Source: Aquincola tertiaricarbonis
GTDB taxonomy: Bacteria > Pseudomonadota > Gammaproteobacteria > Burkholderiales > Burkholderiaceae_C
DNA length: 64,000 nucleotides
Direction: 5' to 3'
NCBI RefSeq assembly: GCF_000969605.1
Contig: NZ_JZUE01000009.1
Coordinates: 124,001 to 188,000 of the forward strand
How positions within the stretch are numbered: the stretch's first letter is position 1; each line of letters opens with the position of its first letter. A program made the position numbers and the translations under genes. Of this stretch, positions 13,721-21,902 are shown in pieces. The notes beneath the pieces were generated by a model. That model made no database searches, was not told the DNA's origin, and saw only the letters and a program-made list of their open reading frames with translations.

Positions 13721-14578
13721 ATGGCCTTCGAACTGCTCAGCGCGCATGGCTGCTTCGGCGGTGAACAGCGCTTCTACAGGCACGAGTCGGGCGAGATCGG
13801 CCTGCCGATGCGCTTCGGCCTGTACCTGCCGCCGCAGGCCACGCAGGGTACGGTGCCGGTGTTGACGTATCTCGCCGGCCTCACCTGCAACGAAGAAACC
13901 TTCGCCATCAAGGCCGGCGCCCAGCGCTTCGCGGCGCAGCACGGCATCGCGCTGCTGATGCCCGACACCAGCCCACGCGGCGCCAATGTGCCGGGCGAGG
14001 CCGACGCCTGGGACTTCGGCGTCGGCGCCGGCTTCTACCTGGATGCCACCGAGGCGCCGTGGTCCGCCCACTGGCGCATGGAAAGCTACCTGATGCAGGA
14101 GCTGCTGCCCGAGGCTGCGGCCGCGTTCGGGCTGGATGCGCAGCGTGCCGGCCTGTTCGGCCACTCGATGGGCGGGCACGGGGCGCTGACGCTGGCGCTG
14201 CGCCATCCGGGGCGCTTCAAGTCGGTGTCGGCCTTCGCGCCCATCGCCGCGCCCACGCGCTGCCCCTGGGGCCACAAGGCCTTCACCGGCTACCTGGGCG
14301 CTGACCGCAGCACCTGGCAGGCGCATGACGCCAGCGTGTTGATGTCCCAGCGCACGGTGGCCGCGTTCCCGCAGGGCATCCTGATCGACCAGGGCCTGGC
14401 CGACAAATTCCTTGCGGAGCAGCTGTACCCGGAGGCCTTCGAGGCCGCCTGCCAGGCCGCCGGCCAGCCGCTGACGCTGCGCCGGCATGCGGGCTACGAC
14501 CACGGCTACTACTTCATCAGCACCTTCATCGCCGATCACTTGGCCCATCACGCGGCGGTGCTCAACGCCCCCGCCTGA
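13721..14578 (+). CDS. fghA: S-formylglutathione hydrolase
   Basis: 285-residue esterase-D family serine hydrolase that splits S-formylglutathione into formate and glutathione. The nucleophile is Ser149 in GHSMGGHGAL; the Asp (LIDQGLADKF) and His (YDHGYYFIS) of the triad are near the C terminus. The family LTYLAGLTCNEETF and PDTSPRG segments are present. The length is typical (about 280). It follows frmA by 13 bp with a GGGAG ribosome site, forming the glutathione-dependent formaldehyde detoxification pair. Confidence 0.95.
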   Translation: MAFELLSAHGCFGGEQRFYRHESGEIGLPMRFGLYLPPQATQGTVPVLTYLAGLTCNEETFAIKAGAQRFAAQHGIALLMPDTSPRGANVPGEADAWDFGVGAGFYLDATEAPWSAHWRMESYLMQELLPEAAAAFGLDAQRAGLFGHSMGGHGALTLALRHPGRFKSVSAFAPIAAPTRCPWGHKAFTGYLGADRSTWQAHDASVLMSQRTVAAFPQGILIDQGLADKFLAEQLYPEAFEAACQAAGQPLTLRRHAGYDHGYYFISTFIADHLAHHAAVLNAPA

Positions 14579-14583
14579 AGGCC

Positions 14584-15198
14584 GTGGCCTTCACGCTGGC
14601 TGCACCGGTTTCAAGCGAGCTGGTCATCAAGAAGAGCCGCTTCATCGGCTGCGTGGAGCCGATGCGCGACCGGCCCGGCGCCCTGCAGCGTGTGGCTGAA
14701 CTGCGCGCGATGCATCCCGCCGCCGCCCATGTGTGCTGGGCGCTGCTGGCCGGCGGCGACTCGGCGGCCAACGACGACGGCGAGCCCGGCGGCACCGCCG
14801 GCCGCCCGATGCTGGAGGTGTTGCGCCACCAGGAGCTGGAAGGCGTGCTGGCCACCGTGGTGCGCTACTTCGGCGGCGTGAAGCTCGGCGCCGGCGGGCT
14901 CGTGCGCGCCTATACCGATGCGGTGGCGCAGGCGCTGCTGTCGGCCCAGCGTGTGCGGCTGGAGCGCCTGGCCGCCCTGCAATGCACCGTGCCTTATGCG
15001 ATGGAAGGCGCGCTGCGGCGCGAGCTGGAAGCGGCCCAGGCCACGCTGGGCGAGGTGTCCCACGGCATGGAGGTGACGCTGGCCTTCACCGTCACCGAGC
15101 CGGCCGTGCAGGCGCTTCGGCAGCGCATCGAAGACCTGACCCAGGGCCGGGTGCGATGGGCGCAGCCCGGCCCTGGCGGTGCTCACGACACGGCCTAG
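14584..15198 (+). CDS. YigZ/IMPACT family protein
   Basis: 204-residue UPF0029/IMPACT (YigZ) protein. The N-terminal domain carries the family motifs KKSRFIGCVEP, the DDGEPGGTAGRPML loop and VVRYFGGVKLGAGGLVRAY; a DUF1949-type domain follows. The family is linked to translation control in eukaryotes but its bacterial role is not established. The start is GTG at 14584, six bases after the fghA stop, so it probably shares that transcript. Its TAG stop overlaps the stop of the convergent TonB receptor gene within the palindrome CTAG. Confidence 0.9.
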   Translation: MAFTLAAPVSSELVIKKSRFIGCVEPMRDRPGALQRVAELRAMHPAAAHVCWALLAGGDSAANDDGEPGGTAGRPMLEVLRHQELEGVLATVVRYFGGVKLGAGGLVRAYTDAVAQALLSAQRVRLERLAALQCTVPYAMEGALRRELEAAQATLGEVSHGMEVTLAFTVTEPAVQALRQRIEDLTQGRVRWAQPGPGGAHDTA

Positions 15199-17456
15199 AA
15201 CGTCGCCTTGAACGACGCACCCCAGGTGCGCGGCTCGTTGATGAAGCCGGTGAGGTTGTTGAAGTCGATCGCGCCCGTGGCCACCACCTTGTCGGTGATG
15301 TTGCGGCCGAACACCGCGGCCTCGTACTTGCCGTTGCCCCAGATGTAGCCCAGGCGCACGCCGCCTTCCAGCAGCGACTTGCCGGTGAACTCCTTCGATT
15401 CGTACAGGAAGAAGTTGACCTTGCTGCGGTACGACCAGTCGGTGAACACATACCACTCGCCGGTGGCGGTAGGCACGCTGTAGCGCAGGTTGATGTTGCC
15501 GATCCACTTCGGCGCGTTGGGCAGCGGGTTGCCGTCGATGTTGTACGAGCCGGCCACGGTGCCCGCCGGGTCGGTGACGGTGCAGCCGCCGCCGCAGCCG
15601 AACACCTGCAGGTTGCCGTCCTTGATCTTGGTGTGGTTGTAGCTGCCCGACAGGCCCAGCAGCAGGTTGTCGGTGAGGTAGGCGGTGAGGTTCATTTCCA
15701 CGCCCTGGCCCTGCGACTTCTTGGCACTCACCAGGATGTTGGCGTTGTCGGTGCCGCCCACCGCGGTGAGCTGCTGGTCCTTCACCGTGTAGCGGAACAC
15801 GCTGGCCGACAGGCGCGCGCGGCGGTCGAACAGGTCGGCCTTGACCCCGGCTTCGTACGAGGTGTTGGTCTCCGGCGCGGCCGAGGACATCGGCGCGAAG
15901 GCCGAGGCCGGCTGGATGCTGGCGCCGCGGAATCCGGTGGCCACGCGGGCATACACGTTCACGTCGGGCGTGAGGGCATAGGTGGCGCTGGCGTCCCAGT
16001 TGGTCTTGGAGTCGCTGGTGTCCATCGCCAGGCCGTTGGCGGTGTTCAGCGACGCATCCGGCGCGGTGCCCAACTCCTTCTTGTCATGGGTGTAGCGCAG
16101 GCCGCCGCGCAGCTTCAGCCGCGGGCTCACCGCGTAGCTCAGGGAGCCGAAGGCCGCCCAGGCCTTGTTCTCCTGCGTGGTCTCGGTCTGGCTGATCTTG
16201 GGGTTGCCGGCGGCGGTGGAGTCGTAGCCCGAGCTCAGCATGCGGTACTTCTCGTTGAAGAAGTACAGGCCGGTCTGCCATTGCAGCGGCGCGTCGGTGG
16301 CCGATTCCAGCCGGAACTCCTGCGACACCTGCCGGTGGTCGCGCAGCGCGTCGGCCGTCTCGGACGGGAAGGGGATCGGCGCCGGCTCGGCCGCCGGACC
16401 GGCGCCGAAGCCACCGTCCACGTCGCCGCGGCTGAAGCTGCTCAGCGTCTCGTAGCCGGTGATGGAGTACAGCGCCATGCCCGGCAGGCCGAACTTCAGC
16501 CGCACGCTGCCGCCGGTGTTGGACAGGGTCTGCTCGTTGATGCCGTCGATGCTCACCTTGTCCGGGTCGAAGCCATCGACCAGGCCGTTGCTGCCGGGCC
16601 GGATGATGTTGGCGCGGAACAGCCGCGCGCTGCCCGAGAGGTCGCGGTTGTGCACGTTGAACAGCGCGCTGAAGTCCTTGCTGGGCTCATACAGCGCCTG
16701 CAGCCGCACCGCACGGTCGCGGTAGCCCTCGAGGTCCTGCGTGCCGGTGGACTGGGTGTTGCTTACCCAGTCGTCGCGGCGCTGCGCCAGGGCCGACACC
16801 CGCGCCGACCAGGCGCCGGTCAGCGGCAGGTTGAACGCACCTTCCAGGTTCACCGCGCTGTCGCTGCCCACGCTGCCGCTGAAGTAGCCCTCCTGCTTCT
16901 GCGAAGGACGCACCGAATTGAACTTCACCACGCCGGCCGGCGTGTTGCGGCCGAACAGCGTGCCCTGCGGCCCGGCCAGCACCTCGATGCGTTCCAGGTC
17001 GAAGGCGGGGAAGCCCTTCAGGATCGGGTTCTCCTGCACCACGTCGTCGTAGATGAGCGAGACCGGCTGCGAGGCATTCAGCCGGAAGTCGGTGTTGCCG
17101 TAGCCGCGGATGTAGAAGCGCGGAAAGGCCCGGCCGAAGGACGACTCGATGTTCATGCTGGGCACGCGGCCCGACAGCACACGCACGTCCTGGCCGCTGG
17201 AATTGAGCACGTCCAGCACCTCGCCCGAGATCGTGGACACCGAGCTGGGCACGTCCTTGATGTTCTCGGCCCGGCGCTCGGCGGTGACGGTCACCGATTC
17301 CAGCTTGGGGGCCTCCTGCGCCAGCGCCGGCAAGGCCAGCAGCAGCGCGGCGGACAGGGGGGCGAACTGGAAGCCGGTGCGGCGGCTGGCGATACGGCGG
17401 GCAGTGGGCAAGGGTTCCTCCAGGGATGGTTTGCCCGGGGGAACCGCAAGGCCCAT
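15195..17456 (-). CDS. TonB-dependent outer-membrane receptor
   Basis: 753-residue TonB-dependent receptor. After a signal peptide (hydrophobic core SAALLLALPALAQ) come a TonB-box-like ESVTVTAERR, a plug domain (about residues 60-170, with IEVLAGPQGTLFGRNTPAGVV) and a long beta-barrel ending in the terminal Phe of GASFKATF, as expected for outer-membrane insertion. The ATG at 17456 gives a long N-region; TTG at 17411, preceded by GGAGGAACCC, is a credible alternative start. It lies downstream of, and on the same strand as, a NUP-family gene and a secreted nucleosidase, separated from them by a hairpin with four T's. A nucleoside or nucleotide-derived substrate is inferred from neighbours only; siderophore-type receptors look similar. 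Confidence 0.9.
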   Translation of the reverse strand: MGLAVPPGKPSLEEPLPTARRIASRRTGFQFAPLSAALLLALPALAQEAPKLESVTVTAERRAENIKDVPSSVSTISGEVLDVLNSSGQDVRVLSGRVPSMNIESSFGRAFPRFYIRGYGNTDFRLNASQPVSLIYDDVVQENPILKGFPAFDLERIEVLAGPQGTLFGRNTPAGVVKFNSVRPSQKQEGYFSGSVGSDSAVNLEGAFNLPLTGAWSARVSALAQRRDDWVSNTQSTGTQDLEGYRDRAVRLQALYEPSKDFSALFNVHNRDLSGSARLFRANIIRPGSNGLVDGFDPDKVSIDGINEQTLSNTGGSVRLKFGLPGMALYSITGYETLSSFSRGDVDGGFGAGPAAEPAPIPFPSETADALRDHRQVSQEFRLESATDAPLQWQTGLYFFNEKYRMLSSGYDSTAAGNPKISQTETTQENKAWAAFGSLSYAVSPRLKLRGGLRYTHDKKELGTAPDASLNTANGLAMDTSDSKTNWDASATYALTPDVNVYARVATGFRGASIQPASAFAPMSSAAPETNTSYEAGVKADLFDRRARLSASVFRYTVKDQQLTAVGGTDNANILVSAKKSQGQGVEMNLTAYLTDNLLLGLSGSYNHTKIKDGNLQVFGCGGGCTVTDPAGTVAGSYNIDGNPLPNAPKWIGNINLRYSVPTATGEWYVFTDWSYRSKVNFFLYESKEFTGKSLLEGGVRLGYIWGNGKYEAAVFGRNITDKVVATGAIDFNNLTGFINEPRTWGASFKATF

Positions 17457-17473
17457 GCCTGTCGGCGTGCCTC

Positions 17474-17497
17474 AAAACAGGGTGCGGCAGCACCCTG
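17474..17497 (-). terminator. Hairpin terminator/attenuator between the NUP gene and the TonB receptor gene
   Basis: On the minus strand a perfect 8-bp stem CAGGGTGC / GCACCCTG with a four-base loop is followed by only four T's. It sits in the 49-bp gap, so it may end the nucleosidase-NUP transcript or only reduce read-through into the receptor. Confidence 0.55.
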
Positions 17498-17505
17498 TGC
17501 ACCGC

Positions 17506-18543
17506 TCAAGGCTTGGGCACGCCCTCACGCCACTGCGGCCAGTTCGCCACGATGTCCCGCACCAGCGTGCCGCCCACCGTCTGCAGGTTCTGCAGCGCGG
17601 GCATGAAGCCGCCGGTCTGGCCCGAATGGGACGCGGTGAGCGAGGCATGCGCCGTCTGCCCCGGGTGCGGGCGGTCGAAGTTGGAGCCGGCGCGCAGCAC
17701 TGCCAGCCGCTTGAGGTCGACCTTGCCTGCGGCAGCCGCACGCTCCAGCGCGTTGTAGGTGGCGTTGTCCTCCTGTTGCGTGGTGCAGTAGGTGGCCTGG
17801 CCGTCGCTGAGCAGCTTGCTCCAGTCGCGTGCGTGCGCGCCCAGCCGGTGGCCGTGCCACCAGGTGTCGCCGCCCAGCGTGTCGCACTGCGTCACCTGCG
17901 GCTTGGCCCGTGCAGCAGGCTCCTTGTACTTGGCGCGGTAGGCCGCGGCCTCGGGGCTGTCGGCCAGCGGCAGGCCGCGGGTCAAGGCCAGGGCCTTCTG
18001 CAGCAGGGCTTCGTCCAGCCGGGCAGCCTCGGTGCGGTACTCGAACTTGGGCTTCTCGCCGGGGCCCTTGGTGAGCAGGCCGTAGTAGCCGGTGGACCAG
18101 CCCCTGGGCATCTCGCGTGCATCGATCTCGTGCGCGATGCCGAAGTCGATCAGCCAGCGCGCCCAGGCCGCGGTGCCCAGCGTGCCCTGCTGCGGGTCGA
18201 GGCCGGCAATGCCGGCGATGAGGAACCAGGTGCGGGTGAAGTCGAAGCGCGGGTCCAGCGTCAGCGCCAGCGTGGAGGCCGCGGCATTGGCATGGCCCAT
18301 GCCGGTGGTCAGCAGGCACACGTCGTCGGTGTTGCACTGGATGGCCGGGTGGTCGGGAAACAGGCCCGGCACCGGGATGCGCTCGTCCAGCTTGAACGGC
18401 TTCACCCAGCCTTCGGCCTCGGGTGAGAACATGGTGATGACCACGGCCTTGATCGGCCGCGGTGCCGCCGCGGTCTGGGCCAGCAGCGGCGTGGCCAGCG
18501 TGAGGGCCGCGGCCAGGAGGGTGAGCTTGGGCAGTGTCTTCAT
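17506..18543 (-). CDS. NUP-family purine nucleoside permease-type protein
   Basis: 345-residue NUP-family protein, named after yeast/fungal purine nucleoside permease but related to the nucleoside phosphorylase fold. It has a clear signal peptide (MKTLPKLTLLAAALTLATPLLAQ) and no transmembrane helices afterwards, so it should be periplasmic. Family motifs seen are IKAVVITMFSPEAEGW, LLTTGMGHANAAAS, WFLIAGIAGLDP and QEDNATYNAL. It lies 17 bp downstream of another secreted phosphorylase-superfamily gene and 49 bp before the TonB receptor. It is more likely a nucleoside-binding or nucleoside-cleaving enzyme than a permease. Confidence 0.85.
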   Translation of the reverse strand: MKTLPKLTLLAAALTLATPLLAQTAAAPRPIKAVVITMFSPEAEGWVKPFKLDERIPVPGLFPDHPAIQCNTDDVCLLTTGMGHANAAASTLALTLDPRFDFTRTWFLIAGIAGLDPQQGTLGTAAWARWLIDFGIAHEIDAREMPRGWSTGYYGLLTKGPGEKPKFEYRTEAARLDEALLQKALALTRGLPLADSPEAAAYRAKYKEPAARAKPQVTQCDTLGGDTWWHGHRLGAHARDWSKLLSDGQATYCTTQQEDNATYNALERAAAAGKVDLKRLAVLRAGSNFDRPHPGQTAHASLTASHSGQTGGFMPALQNLQTVGGTLVRDIVANWPQWREGVPKP

Positions 18544-18560
18544 GGGCAGGTAGGGTGCGG

Positions 18561-19577
18561 TCAGCGGGCGGCCTTGCGGCGGGCCGCCCAGGCTTCGAGG
18601 AAGGACAGGGTGACGGCGGCTTCATTGGCTTCGGCCAGTCCGCTGGAGAACAGCGCAGCCACGTCGGCATTGAATTCCTCCGCGCCCGCCAGGTCGCTCA
18701 CGCTGCGCATGGCGATGTAGGGCACGCGGTTGGCATAGGCCACGTGGGCCAGCGCGGCCGTCTCCATCTCGACCACCTGGGCGTTCAGGTTGTCGAACAG
18801 GTAGCGGCGGTAGGACGCATTGGCCAGGAAGGCGGTGCCCGACACGCCGGTGCCGCCCACCACCAGCTTGGGCTGCTGGCGCACGCACTGCTTCTCGTCC
18901 ACGGTGCCGCCGGCGGCGGCCTTGGGGCCGCAGCGCTGCAGCGAGGGCTTCAGGGACTGCGCCACGGCCAGCATGTCGGGGTCGACGGGATAGTCGAATC
19001 GGAACTCGCCCTTGGGCGCGCTGATGGCGTTCATCACGAAGTTCTCGCGCAGGAACCAGCCCTGGTAGGCGGGCATCGGCTGGCCATCGGGCTTCTTCGC
19101 CAGCGACAGGCCGAGGCAGGACACGTCGCCCGGTGCACCGCAGGCGGCGGGCACCTGGTCGTTCGCATTCCAGAACACTTCCATCGGCATCACCCAGCGG
19201 TCGGGCACCGTCACGTCCCCCACATGGTGGGCCGGGTTCACGCCGCCGGCGATGCCGCTCATGATCAGCCGCTGCACCCGGAAGTGGTCGAGCATCAGCT
19301 GCGTGACCATCGTCGAATTGATCATGCTCACGCCGCTGAGCACGATGACGACGCGGTTGCCGCGCAGCGTGCCGGTGGTGAAGCGGTTGCCGTTGATGGT
19401 GTGCGTGCGCTTGCCGGTGGTCTGGGCCACCAGGATGTCGGCCTCCGCACCGAAGGCCGAGACGATGCCGATGCGCGGCGTGCATTCGGTCAGGCAGCGG
19501 GCCGGGGCAGCGGCCTGGGCCGGGGCGGTGAAGGCGCTGGCCAGCAGCGCGAGAAGCAGGGTGGGAAGGCGGCGCAA
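18561..19577 (-). CDS. Secreted phosphorylase-superfamily nucleosidase (MTAN-like)
   Basis: 338-residue member of the PNP/UDP phosphorylase superfamily, closest in motif layout to methylthioadenosine/S-adenosylhomocysteine nucleosidases: RIGIVSAFGAEADIL near the start, SGIAGGVNP, and the VVEMETAALAHVAYANRVPY - RSVSD segment with the purine/ribose-binding Glu and Asp. Unlike cytosolic MTANs it has a signal peptide (LPTLLLALLASAFTAPAQA) and a long insertion. No ATG is available; TTG at 19577 is supported by GGAG six bases upstream. It is the first gene of a minus-strand cluster (nucleosidase, NUP, then TonB receptor) and diverges from rdgC. Confidence 0.82.
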   Translation of the reverse strand: MRRLPTLLLALLASAFTAPAQAAAPARCLTECTPRIGIVSAFGAEADILVAQTTGKRTHTINGNRFTTGTLRGNRVVIVLSGVSMINSTMVTQLMLDHFRVQRLIMSGIAGGVNPAHHVGDVTVPDRWVMPMEVFWNANDQVPAACGAPGDVSCLGLSLAKKPDGQPMPAYQGWFLRENFVMNAISAPKGEFRFDYPVDPDMLAVAQSLKPSLQRCGPKAAAGGTVDEKQCVRQQPKLVVGGTGVSGTAFLANASYRRYLFDNLNAQVVEMETAALAHVAYANRVPYIAMRSVSDLAGAEEFNADVAALFSSGLAEANEAAVTLSFLEAWAARRKAAR

Positions 19578-19720
19578 GAAGGTCTCCGGGCGGTGGTGGT
19601 GGAGGGTCGGCGGTGTTCGGCGGGGATGCGCAAATCAGCAATATTGATGCCATTGCACCGCGGTGGCCGCGGAGTGCGGCCAGCGGACAATCCGCGGTTT
19701 TTCGCCTTGCCCTTTCCCAC

Positions 19721-20623
19721 GTGTTCAAGAACCTGATCGTCTATCGCATCGCGCCCGAATGGGCGGCCGACCCCGTGCAGCTGGAAGCGGCGCTGGACAA
19801 GATGCGTTTCGTGCCCTGCACGCCCACACAACCGATGTCGGCCGGCTGGGTGGAGCCGCGCGGCGTGGCCCATGCGCCGCTGCTGGAGGTGGTGGACGGC
19901 CACTGGCTGCTCAAGCTGCAGGTGGAGCAGAAGGCCGTGCCGGGCGCGGTGGTGCGCCGCCGCGCCGAGGACATGGCCGCGCAGATCGAGCAGCAGACCG
20001 GCCGCAAGCCCGGCAAGAAGCAGATGAAGGAGCTGAAGGAGGACGCGCTGCATGAGCTGCTGCCGCAGGCCTTCGCCAAGCGGGCCGCGGTGCAGGTGTG
20101 GATCGACCCCGAGCAGCGGCTGATGGCCGTGGACAGCGGCAGCGCCAACCGCGCCGACGAGGTGGTGACGCAGCTGGTCAAGGCCGCCGAAGGCCTGGGC
20201 GTGACGCTGCTGCAGACCGCCGAGACGCCCGCCGCGGTGATGTCGGCCTGGCTGGCCGGCACCGAGCCGCCGGCCAGCTTCAGCATCGACCGCGAATGCG
20301 AGCTGAAGTCGCCCGACGAGATGAAGTCGGTGGTGCGCTATGCCCGCCACGCGCTGGACATCGACGAGGTGCGCCAGCACATCGCCGGCGGCAAGCTGCC
20401 GACGCGGCTGGCGCTCACCTGGCAGGGCCGCGTGTCTTTCGTGCTGAGCGATACCGGCCAGATCCGCAAGATCGCCTTCCTGGACGGCGTGTTCGAAGGC
20501 CTGCCCAAGGCCGAGAAGGACGAGGCCTTCGAGGCCGACGCCGCCATCGCCACCGGCGAACTGCGCCAGCTGATCCCCGACCTGCTGGAAGCGCTGGGCG
20601 GCGAGCACACCATGGCGCTCTGA
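19721..20623 (+). CDS. rdgC: Recombination-associated protein RdgC
   Basis: 300-residue RdgC, a ring-shaped DNA-binding protein that modulates RecA. The start is set at GTG 19721 because the product then begins VFKNLIVYRIAPEW like family members; the frame is open 36 codons further upstream without similarity. Family segments are FVPCTPTQPMSAGWV, the HWLLKLQVEQKAVPGAVV region, KQMKELKEDALHELLPQAF, and the C-terminal LALTWQGRVSFVL. The length equals E. coli RdgC (303). It converges with the porin gene, 16 bp away, and is not obviously related to the flanking nucleoside genes. Confidence 0.94.
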   Translation: MFKNLIVYRIAPEWAADPVQLEAALDKMRFVPCTPTQPMSAGWVEPRGVAHAPLLEVVDGHWLLKLQVEQKAVPGAVVRRRAEDMAAQIEQQTGRKPGKKQMKELKEDALHELLPQAFAKRAAVQVWIDPEQRLMAVDSGSANRADEVVTQLVKAAEGLGVTLLQTAETPAAVMSAWLAGTEPPASFSIDRECELKSPDEMKSVVRYARHALDIDEVRQHIAGGKLPTRLALTWQGRVSFVLSDTGQIRKIAFLDGVFEGLPKAEKDEAFEADAAIATGELRQLIPDLLEALGGEHTMAL

Positions 20624-20639
20624 AGCGCCCCGGGCGCGC

Positions 20640-21746
20640 TCAAAAGGCGTGCACCACGCCGAGGTCGAAGCCGCCACCGCGGCGGCCGACGACGGTGGTG
20701 CCGTCGATGTTGTAGCGGGCGCCGTCCGGGGCGGTGTCCGCCGCCGCCAATGCCGATTGCGTCAGCCGCGCAACGCTGCCGTACAGCAGCGTGTGCCTGG
20801 AGAGCTTGTGCACGTACTGCAGGCCCAGCTGCCGGGCGCCCTGGTCGTCGCTGCCCATCCCCGAGCGGTCGGCCGCCGTCCACGCAACGTTGAGGCTGCC
20901 GGCCGGACCCACCGGCACCATCGCGCCCAGGTTCAGGTTGCGCTGCGTGCGGTGCTGCCCGCTGGAGACCTCCTGCGCGCTGCGCCAGTACATCACCGAG
21001 CCGAGCAGCCGCACCGGCCCGAAGTCGTGCGACAGGCCCAGCGCGCCATAGTCGAAGTGGCCCTTCGCCGCCACCTTGCGGCTGGCACCGGACAGCGGAT
21101 CGACCCGCGCCACCCGGTCCACCGTCGTGCGGCCCCAGGTCAGGCGCGCCTCGGTGGCCGGTTGCCGGTAGAACAGGCCCGCTGCCACATGCCGGTGGCC
21201 GCTGCTGCCTTCGGAGGGTGCGGCCTGGAGCTGCGCATGCAGGCCCTGCCAGGCCGGCGTGATGTACGACACCGCGTTGTTCACGCGGGTGTAGGTGGCG
21301 GCATTGGAGAAGTTGAACGGCGTGGCCAGGTTCATCACGTTGCCCACGCCCTTGCCGTTGAGTGCGTCGAAGTCGCCGCCGATCGAGTTCTGCAGCGCGA
21401 AGTCGCGGCCCAGGCGCAGCTCGCCGACCGGGCCCCACAGGCGCACGATGCTCTGCCGCTCCCAGAAGGTGGAGGCGGAAGTGCCGGTGTCGGCACGGAG
21501 CTGGCTCTCCAGCACGAAGCCCGCCTTCCAGCCGTTGCCCAGGTCGTCGCTGCCTTGGACCGACAGCTTGCTGCTGCGCGCGCCCTCGCGCTGCATCAGG
21601 CGGGTGGTGTCGGGGCCGTTGTCGACCTGGCGCAGCGCCAGGTCGATGCGGCCGGAAATCGTCATCTGTTGGGCGACGACCGGCAGGGCGGCCGCGCAGG
21701 TCAGCATGCCGGCCAGGAACCGGAGGATTCGTTGCTTGAAGCGCAT
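20640..21746 (-). CDS. Gram-negative porin (Burkholderia type)
   Basis: 368-residue outer-membrane porin. It has a signal peptide ending AALPVVAQ, then QMTISGRIDLALRQVD. Typical family pieces are SKLSVQGSDDLGNGWKAGF, a WERQSIVRLWGPVGELRLGRD segment, and repeated beta strands ending in GGGFDLGVVHAF with the C-terminal Phe needed for barrel assembly. It is divergent from the 5'-nucleotidase gene across a 156-bp, comparatively AT-rich spacer. It could supply general diffusion of nucleotides or phosphate, but specificity cannot be read from sequence. Confidence 0.92.
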   Translation of the reverse strand: MRFKQRILRFLAGMLTCAAALPVVAQQMTISGRIDLALRQVDNGPDTTRLMQREGARSSKLSVQGSDDLGNGWKAGFVLESQLRADTGTSASTFWERQSIVRLWGPVGELRLGRDFALQNSIGGDFDALNGKGVGNVMNLATPFNFSNAATYTRVNNAVSYITPAWQGLHAQLQAAPSEGSSGHRHVAAGLFYRQPATEARLTWGRTTVDRVARVDPLSGASRKVAAKGHFDYGALGLSHDFGPVRLLGSVMYWRSAQEVSSGQHRTQRNLNLGAMVPVGPAGSLNVAWTAADRSGMGSDDQGARQLGLQYVHKLSRHTLLYGSVARLTQSALAAADTAPDGARYNIDGTTVVGRRGGGFDLGVVHAF

Positions 21747-21902
21747 CGTGGACAGGAGGAGAAGGGTGGGGAGGAGAACTGCCGCGAGCCTTCAACTGCG
21801 CAAGAAGCGTTCCATCAATGATGAAAATGACACCAAGGCGCTGATACTTGCGGCTTGCATCAATCTTGCTGTGCCGCCGGACCCGCTGCTTGGTGCCCGA
21901 CC

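Noticed and set aside
20623-20640. GC-rich inverted sequence between rdgC and the porin gene as a terminator
   Set aside because: The stem is poorly defined and only four A/T residues follow; not convincing.
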